Shown one piece after another: positions 1-8,147 of a DNA stretch of 64,000 bases (its first letter is position 1; every line of letters starts with the position of its first letter). The translations under genes and the position numbers were made by a program. A model generated the notes under the pieces. The model was given only the letters and a program-made list of their open reading frames with translations. It was not told the DNA's origin and did no database searches. Source of the stretch: Tritonibacter aquimaris (GTDB lineage Bacteria; Pseudomonadota; Alphaproteobacteria; Rhodobacterales; Rhodobacteraceae); the NCBI RefSeq assembly GCF_009617595.1, contig NZ_WIXK01000007.1:62001-126000 (forward strand). The letters are read 5' to 3'.

Positions 1-2
1 CG

Positions 3-47
3 TGCGATTGTTGGGCCTATGACATGGTGGAGCAATCAAAGCTATGA
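3..47 (+). other. possible 3' end of an upstream gene
   Basis: One forward frame runs from the left edge to a TGA at 45-47. That stop overlaps the ATG of the next gene in an ATGA arrangement, the coupling used repeatedly elsewhere in this window. Only 14 codons are visible and they match nothing I recognise, so this is a guess from the overlap alone. Confidence 0.2.
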
Positions 48-709
48 GTTTGCCACGTCAGCCAACTGCGATCTCTGATCTATCACCAGATCTAAGAGAG
101 GCGGCGCGAGAGCTTTGGGATTTTCATTGTGTTTATGATGATCTCGCGCCTGCGGATGCGATTGTCTGCTTGGGCTCTTATGATCTTAGGGTCGCTGATC
201 GTGGTGCAGCGCTTTTTGCAGGTGGGGTCGCTGCGCAGTTTTTATGCACTGGCGCTGCGGGGAATTGGACGCATCAGCTTTATCCTGGATCAGAAGCACA
301 AGCCTTTGCTGAACGTGCGCGGGCATTGGGCGTTCCGGCCTCCGCAATTTTATTGGAGGAAGACGCGCGTAATATCGGCGAAAACATACGCTTTGCGGCT
401 CAGTTGCTCACAGACGCAAAACGGGTTGTTTTTGTTACCAAGCCACAAACCCAAAGGCGGTGCCAGGCCACCGTGTTAAAGCAATGGCCGGATATTGAGG
501 TCGCTGTGACTGCCCCTCTTGTTGGACTGTCAGAACAGCCGCTTGAGCACCATGATTTCTCAGCAGTGCTGAGCGAGATGGTTGGAGATCTAGCGCGCAT
601 GCATTTGTACGAGAAGCTCGGGTATCAAGCCCCGGTCTGCGTTCCAAAAGCTGTGCAAGACGCGTTTGAGGTGCTGCTGAGCGCAGGGTTTGATGCTCAT
701 ATGCCTTAA
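44..709 (+). CDS. YdcF/DUF218-family protein
   Basis: A 221-residue protein of the YdcF (DUF218) fold. Family hallmarks are visible: the early strand ending in IVCLGSYD (residues about 40-47), the mid-protein acidic segment LLEEDARNIGENI (103-115), where this family typically has an E-x-x-S/A-x-x-T/N-x-x-N signature, and the following strand VVFVTKPQTQRR. There is no membrane segment, so this is the soluble E. coli YdcF type rather than the membrane-anchored SanA/ElyC type. YdcF binds S-adenosylmethionine in E. coli, but its reaction is unknown and I assign none here. The ATG is preceded at some distance by GGAG. A possible upstream gene overlaps it by four bases. It lies 113 bp before trpB on the same strand, with no obvious functional link. 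Confidence 0.75.
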   Translation: MSLPRQPTAISDLSPDLREAARELWDFHCVYDDLAPADAIVCLGSYDLRVADRGAALFAGGVAAQFLCTGAAGNWTHQLYPGSEAQAFAERARALGVPASAILLEEDARNIGENIRFAAQLLTDAKRVVFVTKPQTQRRCQATVLKQWPDIEVAVTAPLVGLSEQPLEHHDFSAVLSEMVGDLARMHLYEKLGYQAPVCVPKAVQDAFEVLLSAGFDAHMP

Positions 710-834
710 ACTTGCGGATCATGCACCCAATGAAGGTCCTGACTGGCGCTTCAAAGCACAAAAATTTGCGAAAACAGGTTTCCCCCTTTGGTGATGCACA
801 CTAGAACCACTGAGGTACGACGATGGAGAGACCT

Positions 835-2091
835 ATGGCCGACGATCTAGTCAACAGCTTCATGAACGGGCCCGATGAAAAGGGCCGTTTTGGGATCTTT
901 GGCGGGCGTTTCGTGAGCGAGACCCTGATGCCGCTGATCCTCAGCTTGGAAGAAGAATATAATAAGGCCAAGGATGATCCCAGCTTTTGGGCGCAGATGG
1001 ATGATCTGTGGAAACACTATGTTGGCCGTCCGAGCCCGCTTTATTTTGCGGAGCGTCTGACCGAAGACCTTGGTGGGGCCAAGGTCTATATGAAGCGCGA
1101 CGAGTTGAACCACACTGGCGCACATAAGGTCAACAATGTGCTGGGCCAGATCCTGCTGGCGCGCCGCATGGGCAAAACCCGCATTATTGCCGAAACCGGT
1201 GCGGGCCAGCACGGGGTTGCTACAGCCACGGTTTGCGCCAAGTTTGGTCTGAAATGTGTGATCTATATGGGCGCGCACGATGTGCAGCGTCAGGCACCGA
1301 ATGTGTTCCGTATGCGTCTGCTGGGTGCCGAAGTCATTCCGGTGACCTCTGGCCGTGGCACGCTGAAAGATGCGATGAACGATGCGCTGCGCGACTGGGT
1401 CACCAACGTTCATGACACATTCTATTGCATCGGCACTGTTGCAGGCCCGCATCCGTATCCTGCGATGGTACGTGATTTCCAGGCCATCATCGGCAAAGAA
1501 GTGCGCTGGCAGCTGCCCGAACAGGAAGGCGAAGGCCGCCTGCCTGATACAGTGATTGCAGCGATCGGTGGTGGCTCCAATGCGATGGGCCTGTTCTATC
1601 CATTCCTGGATGAGCCTTCGGTCAATATCATTGGGGTTGAAGCTGGCGGCAAAGGCGTCGACGAAAAAATGCAGCATTGCGCGTCGCTCACCGGGGGGCG
1701 TCCGGGCGTGTTGCACGGCAACCGGACATATCTTTTGCAAGATGACGACGGCCAGATCATGGAGGGTTTCTCCATCTCTGCGGGTCTGGATTATCCTGGC
1801 ATCGGCCCAGAGCATGCCTGGCTGCATGAAACCGGCCGCGCAAACTATGTATCCGTCACCGACAAAGAAGCGCTTGAGGCTTTCCAGGTCTGCTGCGCGG
1901 CGGAAGGTATCATTCCCGCGCTTGAGCCGAGCCACGCGCTGGCGCATGTGCTGAAACTGGCACCGACCCTGCCCAAAGAGCATATCATTGTGATGAATAT
2001 GTGCGGTCGCGGTGACAAGGACATCTTTACCGTGGCGCGTCACCTCGGCTTTGACATGTCTGACACCGAGGGCCGCGACCTCGACGAATAA
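835..2091 (+). CDS. trpB: tryptophan synthase beta chain
   Basis: The PLP enzyme that condenses indole with L-serine to give tryptophan, acting in the cytoplasm as an alpha2-beta2 complex with TrpA. The PLP lysine sits in HTGAHKVNN (K98 from this start). The phosphate-binding glycine loop GGGSNAMG and the early IFGGRFV segment are intact. Length (418 residues) is normal. Two starts are possible: ATG at 823 and ATG at 835. I prefer 835 because MADD matches the usual N terminus and GGAGAG lies just upstream, inside the alternative extension. No trpA or trpF lies in this window. A strong terminator follows, so it is probably the last gene of its transcript. Confidence 0.97.
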   Translation: MADDLVNSFMNGPDEKGRFGIFGGRFVSETLMPLILSLEEEYNKAKDDPSFWAQMDDLWKHYVGRPSPLYFAERLTEDLGGAKVYMKRDELNHTGAHKVNNVLGQILLARRMGKTRIIAETGAGQHGVATATVCAKFGLKCVIYMGAHDVQRQAPNVFRMRLLGAEVIPVTSGRGTLKDAMNDALRDWVTNVHDTFYCIGTVAGPHPYPAMVRDFQAIIGKEVRWQLPEQEGEGRLPDTVIAAIGGGSNAMGLFYPFLDEPSVNIIGVEAGGKGVDEKMQHCASLTGGRPGVLHGNRTYLLQDDDGQIMEGFSISAGLDYPGIGPEHAWLHETGRANYVSVTDKEALEAFQVCCAAEGIIPALEPSHALAHVLKLAPTLPKEHIIVMNMCGRGDKDIFTVARHLGFDMSDTEGRDLDE

Positions 2092-2114
2092 GTGAGCGTT
2101 ACGTTAGCACAATA

Positions 2115-2150
2115 AGAAAAGCGGCTCATTGAGCCGCTTTTCTGTGTTTT
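2115..2150 (+). terminator. rho-independent terminator after trpB
   Basis: An 11-bp perfect stem (2115-2125 with 2133-2143) has a 7-base loop and is followed by TGTGTTTTT. It lies 24 bp after the trpB stop. The stem is A/T-rich on its outer arms, so it could also serve the convergent gene on the other strand. Confidence 0.85.
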
Positions 2151-2181
2151 TGGGACTGCAGATATGTTTGGTATCCGTCTG

Positions 2182-2508
2182 TTAGGACTGGCTCTCAAAC
2201 AGGATGGTCTCAAACCCTTCAAACTGCGGTGGCTCCATAAACGGGCTTTCACCTTCGCGCTTGCCTGCGTTACGGTGCGCGGCACGGAATTGCTCCGATT
2301 TGGTCCAGGCTTTGAAATCTTCCTCTTTGTCCCAGATCACATGGCTCGAATAGAGCTGAAAACCCTCGCCCTTGGGGCCTTTGAGCAGGCGGAATTCCTG
2401 AAAGCCTTGCAGCTCTGACAGGCGGCTTTCACGCTCTCTCCACATGGTTTCAAAGGCCTCTTCATGCCCGTCGCGGATTTTGAAGCGGTTCATTGCGATA
2501 TAGCTCAT
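2182..2508 (-). CDS. IsdG/ABM-type haem-degrading monooxygenase
   Basis: A 108-residue ferredoxin-like ABM-fold protein. It carries the residue set of IsdG-type haem oxygenases: Asn7 in AMNRF, Trp68 in FKAW and His78 in FRAAH. These sit at almost the same numbering as the Asn7/Trp67/His77 triad of staphylococcal IsdG. That argues for haem degradation (iron release from haem) rather than a polyketide-type ABM enzyme. Alphaproteobacterial relatives are HmuQ and BhuQ. A GTG four codons upstream (2520) is an alternative start; ATG 2508 gives the canonical N terminus. No haem uptake genes lie next to it, so the role is inferred from residues, not context. Confidence 0.75.
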   Translation of the reverse strand: MSYIAMNRFKIRDGHEEAFETMWRERESRLSELQGFQEFRLLKGPKGEGFQLYSSHVIWDKEEDFKAWTKSEQFRAAHRNAGKREGESPFMEPPQFEGFETILFESQS

Positions 2509-2643
2509 GGCGGGTCTCACTTTTATGGCTGTTGCAATTGTGGCTGGCTTGCTCGTCTGAGGCTGCGGGCGGTTGTGGGGTATATTCTCACCCGTGCAAG
2601 GCGGGTCAAGTCTCAGATCGGTACTGGGCGTTTTTGCCGCCGT

Positions 2644-3024
2644 TCAGTCGCTTTGCGTCACCGCGTGGGCCTGAAGGACCGTAAGCGGTACGATCTCGAG
2701 CGCGCGTTTATGCGTGGCTGTCAGGTCTACTTTGGGTGCGCAGCCTTCATCCGCCGCCTGTAAAAACCGCGCCGCGCACAGACACCAGTGGTCCCCGGGT
2801 TTGAGCCCGGCAAAGTGGTACTGTGGGCGCGGTGTCGACAGATCATTGCCTACGTATTTGGAATAGGCGAGGAATTCTTCCGTCATTACAGCACAGACAG
2901 TGTGGCTCCCGTGGTCGGTATCACAGGTGTTGCAGTAGCCATCGCGAAAAAACCCGGTGACGGGTGTCATTGAACATGGAGACAATGCGCCTCCAAGCAC
3001 GTTGAGACTTTGATCTATTTTCAT
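2644..3024 (-). CDS. DUF2237 family protein
   Basis: A 126-residue protein that matches the DUF2237 (COG3651) family along its whole length. Visible signatures are NVLGGALSPCS near the N terminus, GFFRDGYCNT, SHTVCAVMTEEFL, GNDLSTPRP and GLKPGDHWCLCAARF. Several conserved cysteines suggest metal binding or redox chemistry, but no function is established for the family. ATG 3024 puts the conserved core at residue 8; an ATG at 3060 would add 12 unconserved residues. It lies just downstream of pth on the same strand (49 bp gap), so the two may be co-transcribed. Confidence 0.85.
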   Translation of the reverse strand: MKIDQSLNVLGGALSPCSMTPVTGFFRDGYCNTCDTDHGSHTVCAVMTEEFLAYSKYVGNDLSTPRPQYHFAGLKPGDHWCLCAARFLQAADEGCAPKVDLTATHKRALEIVPLTVLQAHAVTQSD

Positions 3025-3073
3025 AGGGTCAGTGTAGTGCGAGCCATGCCACAAAGGCAAAACTCTTTATGGT

Positions 3074-3784
3074 TTAGCGAAACTTGTCGAGCAACCTATC
3101 CATCGGCGAGCGGGTGTCTTCCTGTGGTTTTTCAGCGGGTGATGCCCCAGCAGTTGGTTTATCTGCGGGCTTTGCCTTGGCTGCGTTTTTGCCATTTGTC
3201 CCCGTTGAGCTGCGCGGTGGTGCGACCCGCAAAGCAACCGCATTCATGAACTTGCCGCCGTCTCCCTTGGCAAGCTCTGCGGCGCCGTCTGAGATGCCGC
3301 GCATCAGATCATCAAGCCAGTCTTCATCTGCTTTGGGGAAATCGCGCAGCACATAGCCTGAGACCGCATCTTTATGGCCCGGATGGCCAATGCCCAGACG
3401 TACGCGCGCGTAGTCCGCGCCGATATGTGCATGGATGGAACGCAACCCGTTGTGACCGGCGTGGCCGCCCCCCTGTTTCATGCGGCATTTGCCCGGCGCA
3501 AGATCAAGCTCATCATGCAGTACCACCACATCAGCAGGCGTGAGTTTGTAAAACCGCATTGCCTCACCAACAGATTGCCCAGAGTTGTTCATGAACGTCT
3601 GTGGTTTCAGCATCAGTACTTTGGTGCCCGCAAGATTGCCCTCGCTGAGTTCCGCCTGAAACTTGCCTTTCCAAGGGGTGAACCCGTGATCGCTGGCAAT
3701 CTGGTCCAATGCCATAAAGCCGATATTGTGGCGGTTGCGGGCGTATTTCCCACCGGGGTTTCCGAGTCCAACAAAGAGTTTCAT
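3074..3784 (-). CDS. pth: peptidyl-tRNA hydrolase
   Basis: Cleaves the ester bond of peptidyl-tRNA dropped from the ribosome, recycling tRNA. The N terminus KLFVGLGNPGGKYARNRHN carries the substrate-contact Asn9 and catalytic His19. FMNNSGQ, VLHDELDL (catalytic Asp) and GGHAGHNGLRSI (conserved Asn) follow in the expected order. The core ends near residue 190. About 45 further residues are low-complexity and rich in Lys, Ala and Pro, an extension common in alphaproteobacteria and not part of the fold. In many relatives pth sits directly beside rplY; here a three-gene insertion (ahpD-like, tetR, hydrolase) separates them. Confidence 0.96.
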   Translation of the reverse strand: MKLFVGLGNPGGKYARNRHNIGFMALDQIASDHGFTPWKGKFQAELSEGNLAGTKVLMLKPQTFMNNSGQSVGEAMRFYKLTPADVVVLHDELDLAPGKCRMKQGGGHAGHNGLRSIHAHIGADYARVRLGIGHPGHKDAVSGYVLRDFPKADEDWLDDLMRGISDGAAELAKGDGGKFMNAVALRVAPPRSSTGTNGKNAAKAKPADKPTAGASPAEKPQEDTRSPMDRLLDKFR

Positions 3785-3858
3785 GGCCTAGACCTCATGC
3801 TTGCCTTGCTGGTTCATGCCTGTATTTTTGCGGGAAATCCAGTGCCTGCACATAGGAA

Positions 3859-3883
3859 ACGGGAGCCAGTCGCGGGCTCCCGT
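3859..3883 (-). terminator. hairpin terminator after the ahpD-like gene
   Basis: A 9-bp perfect stem (3859-3867 with 3875-3883) has a 7-base loop. It lies 27 bp beyond the ahpD-like stop codon on the minus strand and is followed by TTCCT only, so the U-tract is weak. Confidence 0.6.
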
Positions 3884-3909
3884 CAGGTATTGGTCAAAAG
3901 AGGCGGGTC

Positions 3910-4479
3910 TTATTCAGCCGCGACTTTCTCAGCGCGGCTCCAGGCAAATGGGGCAAACTGCGCATCAGACGTCGTCTTGGCGATGTGGTTTGTGTAGTTG
4001 GTGATGACTTTCTGGGCGAGGCCATTGATCACTTCCAGCGCATGCTTTTCGCTGTAGCCTGCCGCATAGAACGCATCGGTGTCTTCTTTGGCGACATTGC
4101 CGCGCTTTTCAACCATTGCCATCACAAAGCGACGCAGGCTTTCCAGCTTATCATCGCCAAGTGCAGTTTCATTGCGCAGCGCATCGGTGATTGCATCATC
4201 CACGTTCATCGATTTGGCAATCGCAGTATGTGCAGGCACACAATAGGTGCACTCGTGCATCACGTTGATGGTTTGCCAAACCACGGTTTTCTCTTCGGCG
4301 GTAAAGCTGGTGGCAACAAAGGACGTATGCGCCTGAATGTATGTGCTAAGCAACTCTGGTGAGCCTGCCAGAACTTTCATCAGCTCGGGAAGAAAACCAT
4401 ATTCCGCTTCAACTGCTTTCAGGATCTCTTTGGATCCTTCAGGCGCGGTTTCAGCAGTGTATGTGGTGAATTCGGTCAT
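3910..4479 (-). CDS. AhpD/carboxymuconolactone decarboxylase-family protein
   Basis: A 189-residue all-helical protein of the AhpD/CMD family. The redox motif CTYC followed three residues later by His (ECTYCVPAH) is the CxxC-x3-H signature of AhpD-like alkylhydroperoxidases, so a peroxidase or disulfide role is plausible. The true electron partner is unknown. ATG 4479 is chosen because AAGGA lies six bases upstream; an ATG at 4497 would add six residues and would contain that ribosome-binding site. It is transcribed divergently from a tetR gene, and two palindromes fill the shared promoter region. It is therefore the likely target of that repressor. Confidence 0.85.
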   Translation of the reverse strand: MTEFTTYTAETAPEGSKEILKAVEAEYGFLPELMKVLAGSPELLSTYIQAHTSFVATSFTAEEKTVVWQTINVMHECTYCVPAHTAIAKSMNVDDAITDALRNETALGDDKLESLRRFVMAMVEKRGNVAKEDTDAFYAAGYSEKHALEVINGLAQKVITNYTNHIAKTTSDAQFAPFAWSRAEKVAAE

Positions 4480-4536
4480 GGGTTTGTCCTTTTCCATCGA
4501 AGGCTGGGAAATTTATTTGAGCAGAGACTACGATTG

Positions 4537-4577
4537 TTGAGCGATTGCTCAATATCATTGTTGAGTGATCACTCAAC
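4537..4577. promoter_or_regulatory. paired palindromic operators between ahpD-like and tetR
   Basis: Two inverted repeats share the half-site TTGAG. The first is TTGAGCGATTGCTCAA (4537-4552). The second is GTTGAGTGATCACTCAAC (4560-4577), an 18-bp perfect palindrome. Their centres are 24 bp apart, slightly more than two helical turns, so two dimers would bind on nearly the same face. Placement between a divergent TetR gene and its neighbour makes them the obvious autoregulatory sites. Confidence 0.75.
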
Positions 4578-4630
4578 TGTGAGCAGCTGCGCGGCTTGGC
4601 GAAATAGAAAAGGGCGGATTATACTGGGCC

Positions 4631-5245
4631 ATGGCACAACGACACGACCGTCAAAAAGCGCTAGAGAGCGCATTGCGTATCTTTTGGGAAAAGGGGTTTC
4701 ATGGAACCTCGCTCAAAGATCTTGAACAGGGCCTCGGCATGCATCCGGGCTCGATCTATGCCGCCTTTGGCTCCAAATCCGGGCTTTATTGTGCCGCTTT
4801 GACCCATTACGCGGATCAATTTTCAACGGAACTCCAACACCAACTGGACGAGTGTGAAAATGCACTCGTGGTTTTGGCGTCACTTGTGGAAAACCATCAT
4901 CCGGTTGCGGTAAATTCAGGCGCGCTGGCTGGGTGTTTTCTCAATAAATCGATAATGGAATCCGGGATCGAAAGCCCAGACATCAAAGCAACCCAGCAAG
5001 CGTTGATGGAGCAGGCAGAGCAGCGTTTTGCCGGGGTGTTTGAGCTTGCGCAGCGGCAAGGCCATCTCTCGCAGCAGGCGGATTGCATTTCGCTTGCACG
5101 TGATGTGCAGGCGGCTTTGGCGGGAATTGCTGTGTTTTCGGTCCGGGATGAACGTAAATCCGTTGCCGCAGATATGATCGCGCGTCTGGCCGTGCGTATA
5201 CAGGGGCTTTCAGAGAGCCAGCGGATCGAGATGTCGCTCCTATAG
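4631..5245 (+). CDS. TetR/AcrR-family transcriptional repressor
   Basis: A 204-residue TetR-type regulator. The N-terminal helix-turn-helix spans about residues 8-50 (ALRIFWEKGFHGTSLKDLEQ, then GMHPGSIYAAFGSKSGLY), with the usual GS-YxxFxxKxxL pattern. The C-terminal ligand domain contains Cys at GCFLNKSIM (about 95-103), a segment seen in TetR relatives that control oxidative or electrophile stress genes. The inducer is unknown. It is divergent from the ahpD-like gene with two palindromes between them. Its stop codon overlaps the stop of the convergent hydrolase gene by six bases. Confidence 0.9.
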   Translation: MAQRHDRQKALESALRIFWEKGFHGTSLKDLEQGLGMHPGSIYAAFGSKSGLYCAALTHYADQFSTELQHQLDECENALVVLASLVENHHPVAVNSGALAGCFLNKSIMESGIESPDIKATQQALMEQAEQRFAGVFELAQRQGHLSQQADCISLARDVQAALAGIAVFSVRDERKSVAADMIARLAVRIQGLSESQRIEMSLL

Positions 5246-6034
5246 TGCAGTGACCTTGGGCAAAACCTGTTCCAATGCTGCAAAAAACGCATCCTTTGCA
5301 TGGCGTTCCTGCCAAGGCTTGTGGCCACAGCGCGGCAGCAGCCGGAAATCGACCTGCGAAATCGCATTGCATAGGTCGCGTTTTAAAGCCTGCGCGGGGT
5401 GGGGGTCGTCTGCACCGTGCAGGGCAAGAACCGGGCAGGTAATTCTTGCGGTGCACTCCAGCAATGCCCCGCTTTCACGCAATGCGCGCGCTTCAGTCCA
5501 AACTTTTTGGTGGATCTCATTATCATAGTGAACAACTGCGCTGGGGCTCTCGTCGCGTGCGTAGCTATCTGCGATATCGTATATGTCCAGAAACCGCGCC
5601 AGCGCGGCAGGCTGGTGAAGCTGTGACTGCACCTCATCCAGCTCGCGCTGCAGGTCCGCCGATAAGCGTGCTCTGCGGGTTGGGGCAATGGTTTTGGCAG
5701 CTTTGGCATCCAAAGGGCCAGCGCCAACCAGTACCAGATTTGAAACGGCGTCAGGATGTGTTGCAGCACATAACATGGCAAGCCACGCGCCCCAGGACCA
5801 TCCAACCAAACAAAGTGGAGCACCACCGTTCTGGATGATCAGGCTGTGAAGTTCGCCAATTTGGCCCGTGATGCTTGATTGCTGCTGATAAGGCTCCAGA
5901 ACGCCATAACCGCGCGCAGCGAGTGCCTTCGCCAAGGGCGCGACCTCTCCTGCACCGCCGGGACCACCGTGCAAAACAGCGATCCGCGCGGGGGTGGTGC
6001 CATGGGAAATCGTATGAGGGGCTGGAAAACGCAT
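5240..6034 (-). CDS. alpha/beta hydrolase
   Basis: A 264-residue alpha/beta hydrolase. The oxyanion-hole segment LHGGPGG (about residues 22-28), the nucleophile elbow GWSWGAW (Ser in the middle), the late acid segment LHGADDPHP and the final CGHKPW (catalytic His) are all in order, so the triad looks complete. HGGPGG is shared with prolyl aminopeptidase and epoxide-hydrolase-like enzymes; the substrate cannot be read from sequence. ATG 6034 is preferred because the longer form (6088) would run through the rplY terminator. It follows rplY on the same strand, behind that terminator. Confidence 0.85.
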   Translation of the reverse strand: MRFPAPHTISHGTTPARIAVLHGGPGGAGEVAPLAKALAARGYGVLEPYQQQSSITGQIGELHSLIIQNGGAPLCLVGWSWGAWLAMLCAATHPDAVSNLVLVGAGPLDAKAAKTIAPTRRARLSADLQRELDEVQSQLHQPAALARFLDIYDIADSYARDESPSAVVHYDNEIHQKVWTEARALRESGALLECTARITCPVLALHGADDPHPAQALKRDLCNAISQVDFRLLPRCGHKPWQERHAKDAFFAALEQVLPKVTAL

Positions 6035-6056
6035 AGGGCAGTCATAGCATAAGACG

Positions 6057-6086
6057 AAAAAAAGGGCCCCAAAAGGAGCCCTTTCC
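6057..6086 (-). terminator. rho-independent terminator after rplY
   Basis: Read on the minus strand, AAAGGGC pairs with GCCCTTT (6061-6067 with 6078-6084), followed directly by a run of T. It starts about 25 bp beyond the rplY stop codon. Confidence 0.8.
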
Positions 6087-6109
6087 AATAAACCACGCTT
6101 GGCGAGGTT

Positions 6110-6736
6110 TTATTCTTCTGCAGCGGCTTCTTCGCCTTCTGCTTCGTCGTCGCCACCTGCAGCCAGACCAGAAGGTGCAGCCAGGTTCGCAACAACAAAG
6201 TCACGGTCGATGGTTGGTTTTGCGCCAGCAGGCAGATCAACTTCAGAGATGTGGATCACATCACCGATGTTTTTGCCGGTCAGGTCTACAACCAGTTTCT
6301 CAGGGATTTCGCCAGCTGTCACAACCAGTTCCACTTCGGAACGTACAACAGTCAGAACGCCACCTTTTTTGATGCCAGGTGCTGCTTCTTCGTTCACGAA
6401 TTCAACCGGGATGAACAGGTTGATTTTCGAGTTGCGGCGCAGGCGCATCAGGTCAAAGTGGGTTGGCAGGTCTTTGACAACGTCACGCTGAACGTCGCGG
6501 CAGATAACGCGAACGTCGTCTTGGCCTTCAACTTTCAGGTTCCACAGAGTGGATTTGAACTTGCCAGCTTTCAGCTTTTTCAGCAGTTCGTTGAACGGGA
6601 TCTGGACTGCCAGCGGATCAACATCACCACCGTAAACCACACCCGGAACCATGCCAGCACGACGTGCTGCGCGAGCGGCGCCCTTGCCTGTCCCCGCACG
6701 TGCCTGGGCGACGAGATCTGGAATCTCATTTGCCAT
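6110..6736 (-). CDS. rplY: 50S ribosomal protein L25 (Ctc type)
   Basis: A 208-residue L25/Ctc-type protein that binds 5S rRNA in the large subunit. It starts MANEIPDL, and the L25 5S-binding domain occupies about residues 1-95 ([27 protein letters not shown]). The C-terminal CTC beta domain follows ([16 protein letters not shown] onward). The tail is a run of Glu/Ala-rich residues, as in other long alphaproteobacterial L25 proteins. ATG 6736 is supported by GGAG eight bases upstream; the reading frame is open for 36 codons before it, but these look non-coding. The gene normally adjoins pth, from which it is separated here. Confidence 0.96.
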   Translation of the reverse strand: MANEIPDLVAQARAGTGKGAARAARRAGMVPGVVYGGDVDPLAVQIPFNELLKKLKAGKFKSTLWNLKVEGQDDVRVICRDVQRDVVKDLPTHFDLMRLRRNSKINLFIPVEFVNEEAAPGIKKGGVLTVVRSEVELVVTAGEIPEKLVVDLTGKNIGDVIHISEVDLPAGAKPTIDRDFVVANLAAPSGLAAGGDDEAEGEEAAAEE

Positions 6737-6952
6737 CTTAATTCTCCATACATAAGGGCAGGGTGCCTCCAAGGCTGTCACCCCGCGTGAAGCTCGCCGC
6801 ATACACCAGATTCTACGTTTTGGAAAGGCCCCGTTGCAAAACACCCTGCATCAGCGTGCGCTTGGGGAACACTCTGTTAAATGGACTGGTTTAAATTGGC
6901 CCATACGCTGTGATTGGCGTGTCTTGTGAGCATTTCCCAAAAGGATTTCCCT

Positions 6953-7387
6953 GTGCTGACATCTTTGTTGCGCGTGATATCGCTTCTGCTGCCTGCGCTG
7001 ATTCCCTCATGGCGGTTTTTCAAATCCGTCGCGCCCTCGCCCCGGGTAGAATATCGGGTGATTGGTGGACCTGATGCGCGGGATTGGCAAGAAGATCGCC
7101 CAAGACCTGCCAGCATTCCAGCCAGCACGGTGCTGCGGCGGATGGTGTGGAACCCCCAGTGGAATGAGCAGCTGTTTCTGGTGTCTTGCGCTGAACGGAT
7201 GATTGAAGAGCCGAGCCAGCACAGCCTGGATGAGCTTTTGACCCGTGTTGCCCGCGTTCTTGATGCGCGTGAAGGGTTATTGCAGATCCGGCTGGTGTTC
7301 ATTGCGCGCGAAGGTGATGCGCTGGTTAAAACGGTCGAATACGAAAGCGAAACAGTGCCGCTCTCAACGCTCAAAGGTGGCGCATGA
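6953..7387 (+). CDS. hypothetical protein coupled to the HTTM gene
   Basis: A protein of about 144 residues that I do not recognise. It begins with a hydrophobic stretch (VLTSLLRVISLLLPALI), a signal anchor or single membrane segment, followed by a soluble region of about 115 residues. GTG 6953 is chosen because AAAGGA lies seven bases upstream; a TTG at 6914 and a GTG at 6926 are in frame but lack such a site. Its stop overlaps the start of the next gene as ATGA, so the two are translationally coupled and probably work together at the membrane. The soluble part may be a small accessory domain exposed at the membrane surface; this is inference. Confidence 0.7.
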   Translation: MLTSLLRVISLLLPALIPSWRFFKSVAPSPRVEYRVIGGPDARDWQEDRPRPASIPASTVLRRMVWNPQWNEQLFLVSCAERMIEEPSQHSLDELLTRVARVLDAREGLLQIRLVFIAREGDALVKTVEYESETVPLSTLKGGA

Positions 7388-8082
7388 GTTTTGAATTTAC
7401 CCTCCGCCTGATGGAAGTGATGCTGGGGCTTGCGATTGCGCAGCAGAGCCTGGAACACATCATCCCCGATCATTTGAATGTGCGGCATCGGATGATCTTT
7501 GTCCTGCGCTTGGCGCTTGCTCTTGCTTTGACGGCAGGCTTTGGCGCGCCGTGGGCTATTTATGGGTTATGGGTCGTGGCCTTGTGGATGTTGCATAGGT
7601 TTCAGGGCCCTTATAATGGTGGCAGCGATAAGATGACCCTGCTGATCCTGAGCTGCCTGTGTCTGGTGGAACTGGCCCCTGATCGATTCTGGCAGGAAAT
7701 GGCGCTCTCCTATCTCGCTGTGCAGCTGGTGCTGTCTTATTTCGTGTCAGGCTGGGTCAAAGTGTGTAACCCGATCTGGCGCTCGGGGTCTGCGCTCAAC
7801 GATGTCTTTCGGTATTCGGCTTATCCGGTCAGCGAAGGTCTGCGGGCTTGGGCGGATCGGCCATGCGTGTTGTGGGCGCTCGGATGGGCTGTGATCATTC
7901 TAGAGCTGATCTTTCCACTGGCGCTTTTGGATCCCTTGCTTTTGAAGCTTGCGCTGTTTTGCACCGCAGCGTTCCATTTCTCCAACGCATGTTTCTTTGG
8001 CCTCAACCGATTTTTCTGGATCTGGATTTGCGCCTATCCCGCATTGATCTGGTTTCAGGGGCGGGTGGTTACGGGATTTTGA
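7384..8082 (+). CDS. HTTM-type polytopic membrane protein
   Basis: A 232-residue integral membrane protein with about six hydrophobic segments. The arrangement fits the HTTM family (related to the membrane part of vitamin-K-dependent gamma-carboxylase). Conserved-looking points are the early LEVMLGLAIAQQSLEH-like helix, HRFQGPYNGGSDKM (a polar loop that often carries the family's functional residues), VSGWVKVCNPIWRSGSAL and the late helix with AAFHFSNACFFGLNRF. The SGxxKxxxPxWxxG pattern and a buried His are typical of HTTM and DoxX-like proteins. Substrate unknown. It overlaps the upstream small gene by four bases. Confidence 0.7.
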   Translation: MSFEFTLRLMEVMLGLAIAQQSLEHIIPDHLNVRHRMIFVLRLALALALTAGFGAPWAIYGLWVVALWMLHRFQGPYNGGSDKMTLLILSCLCLVELAPDRFWQEMALSYLAVQLVLSYFVSGWVKVCNPIWRSGSALNDVFRYSAYPVSEGLRAWADRPCVLWALGWAVIILELIFPLALLDPLLLKLALFCTAAFHFSNACFFGLNRFFWIWICAYPALIWFQGRVVTGF

Positions 8083-8147
8083 ATTTTTTGCCGGTTCATA
8101 CCGCATTTCGCTAGCCCCACCGGGGTTACTCCTGTTACCGCTCGCAT

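Noticed and set aside
847-2043. 398-codon open frame antisense to trpB
   Set aside because: A shadow of a highly conserved GC-rich gene; no independent start signal or recognisable domain.
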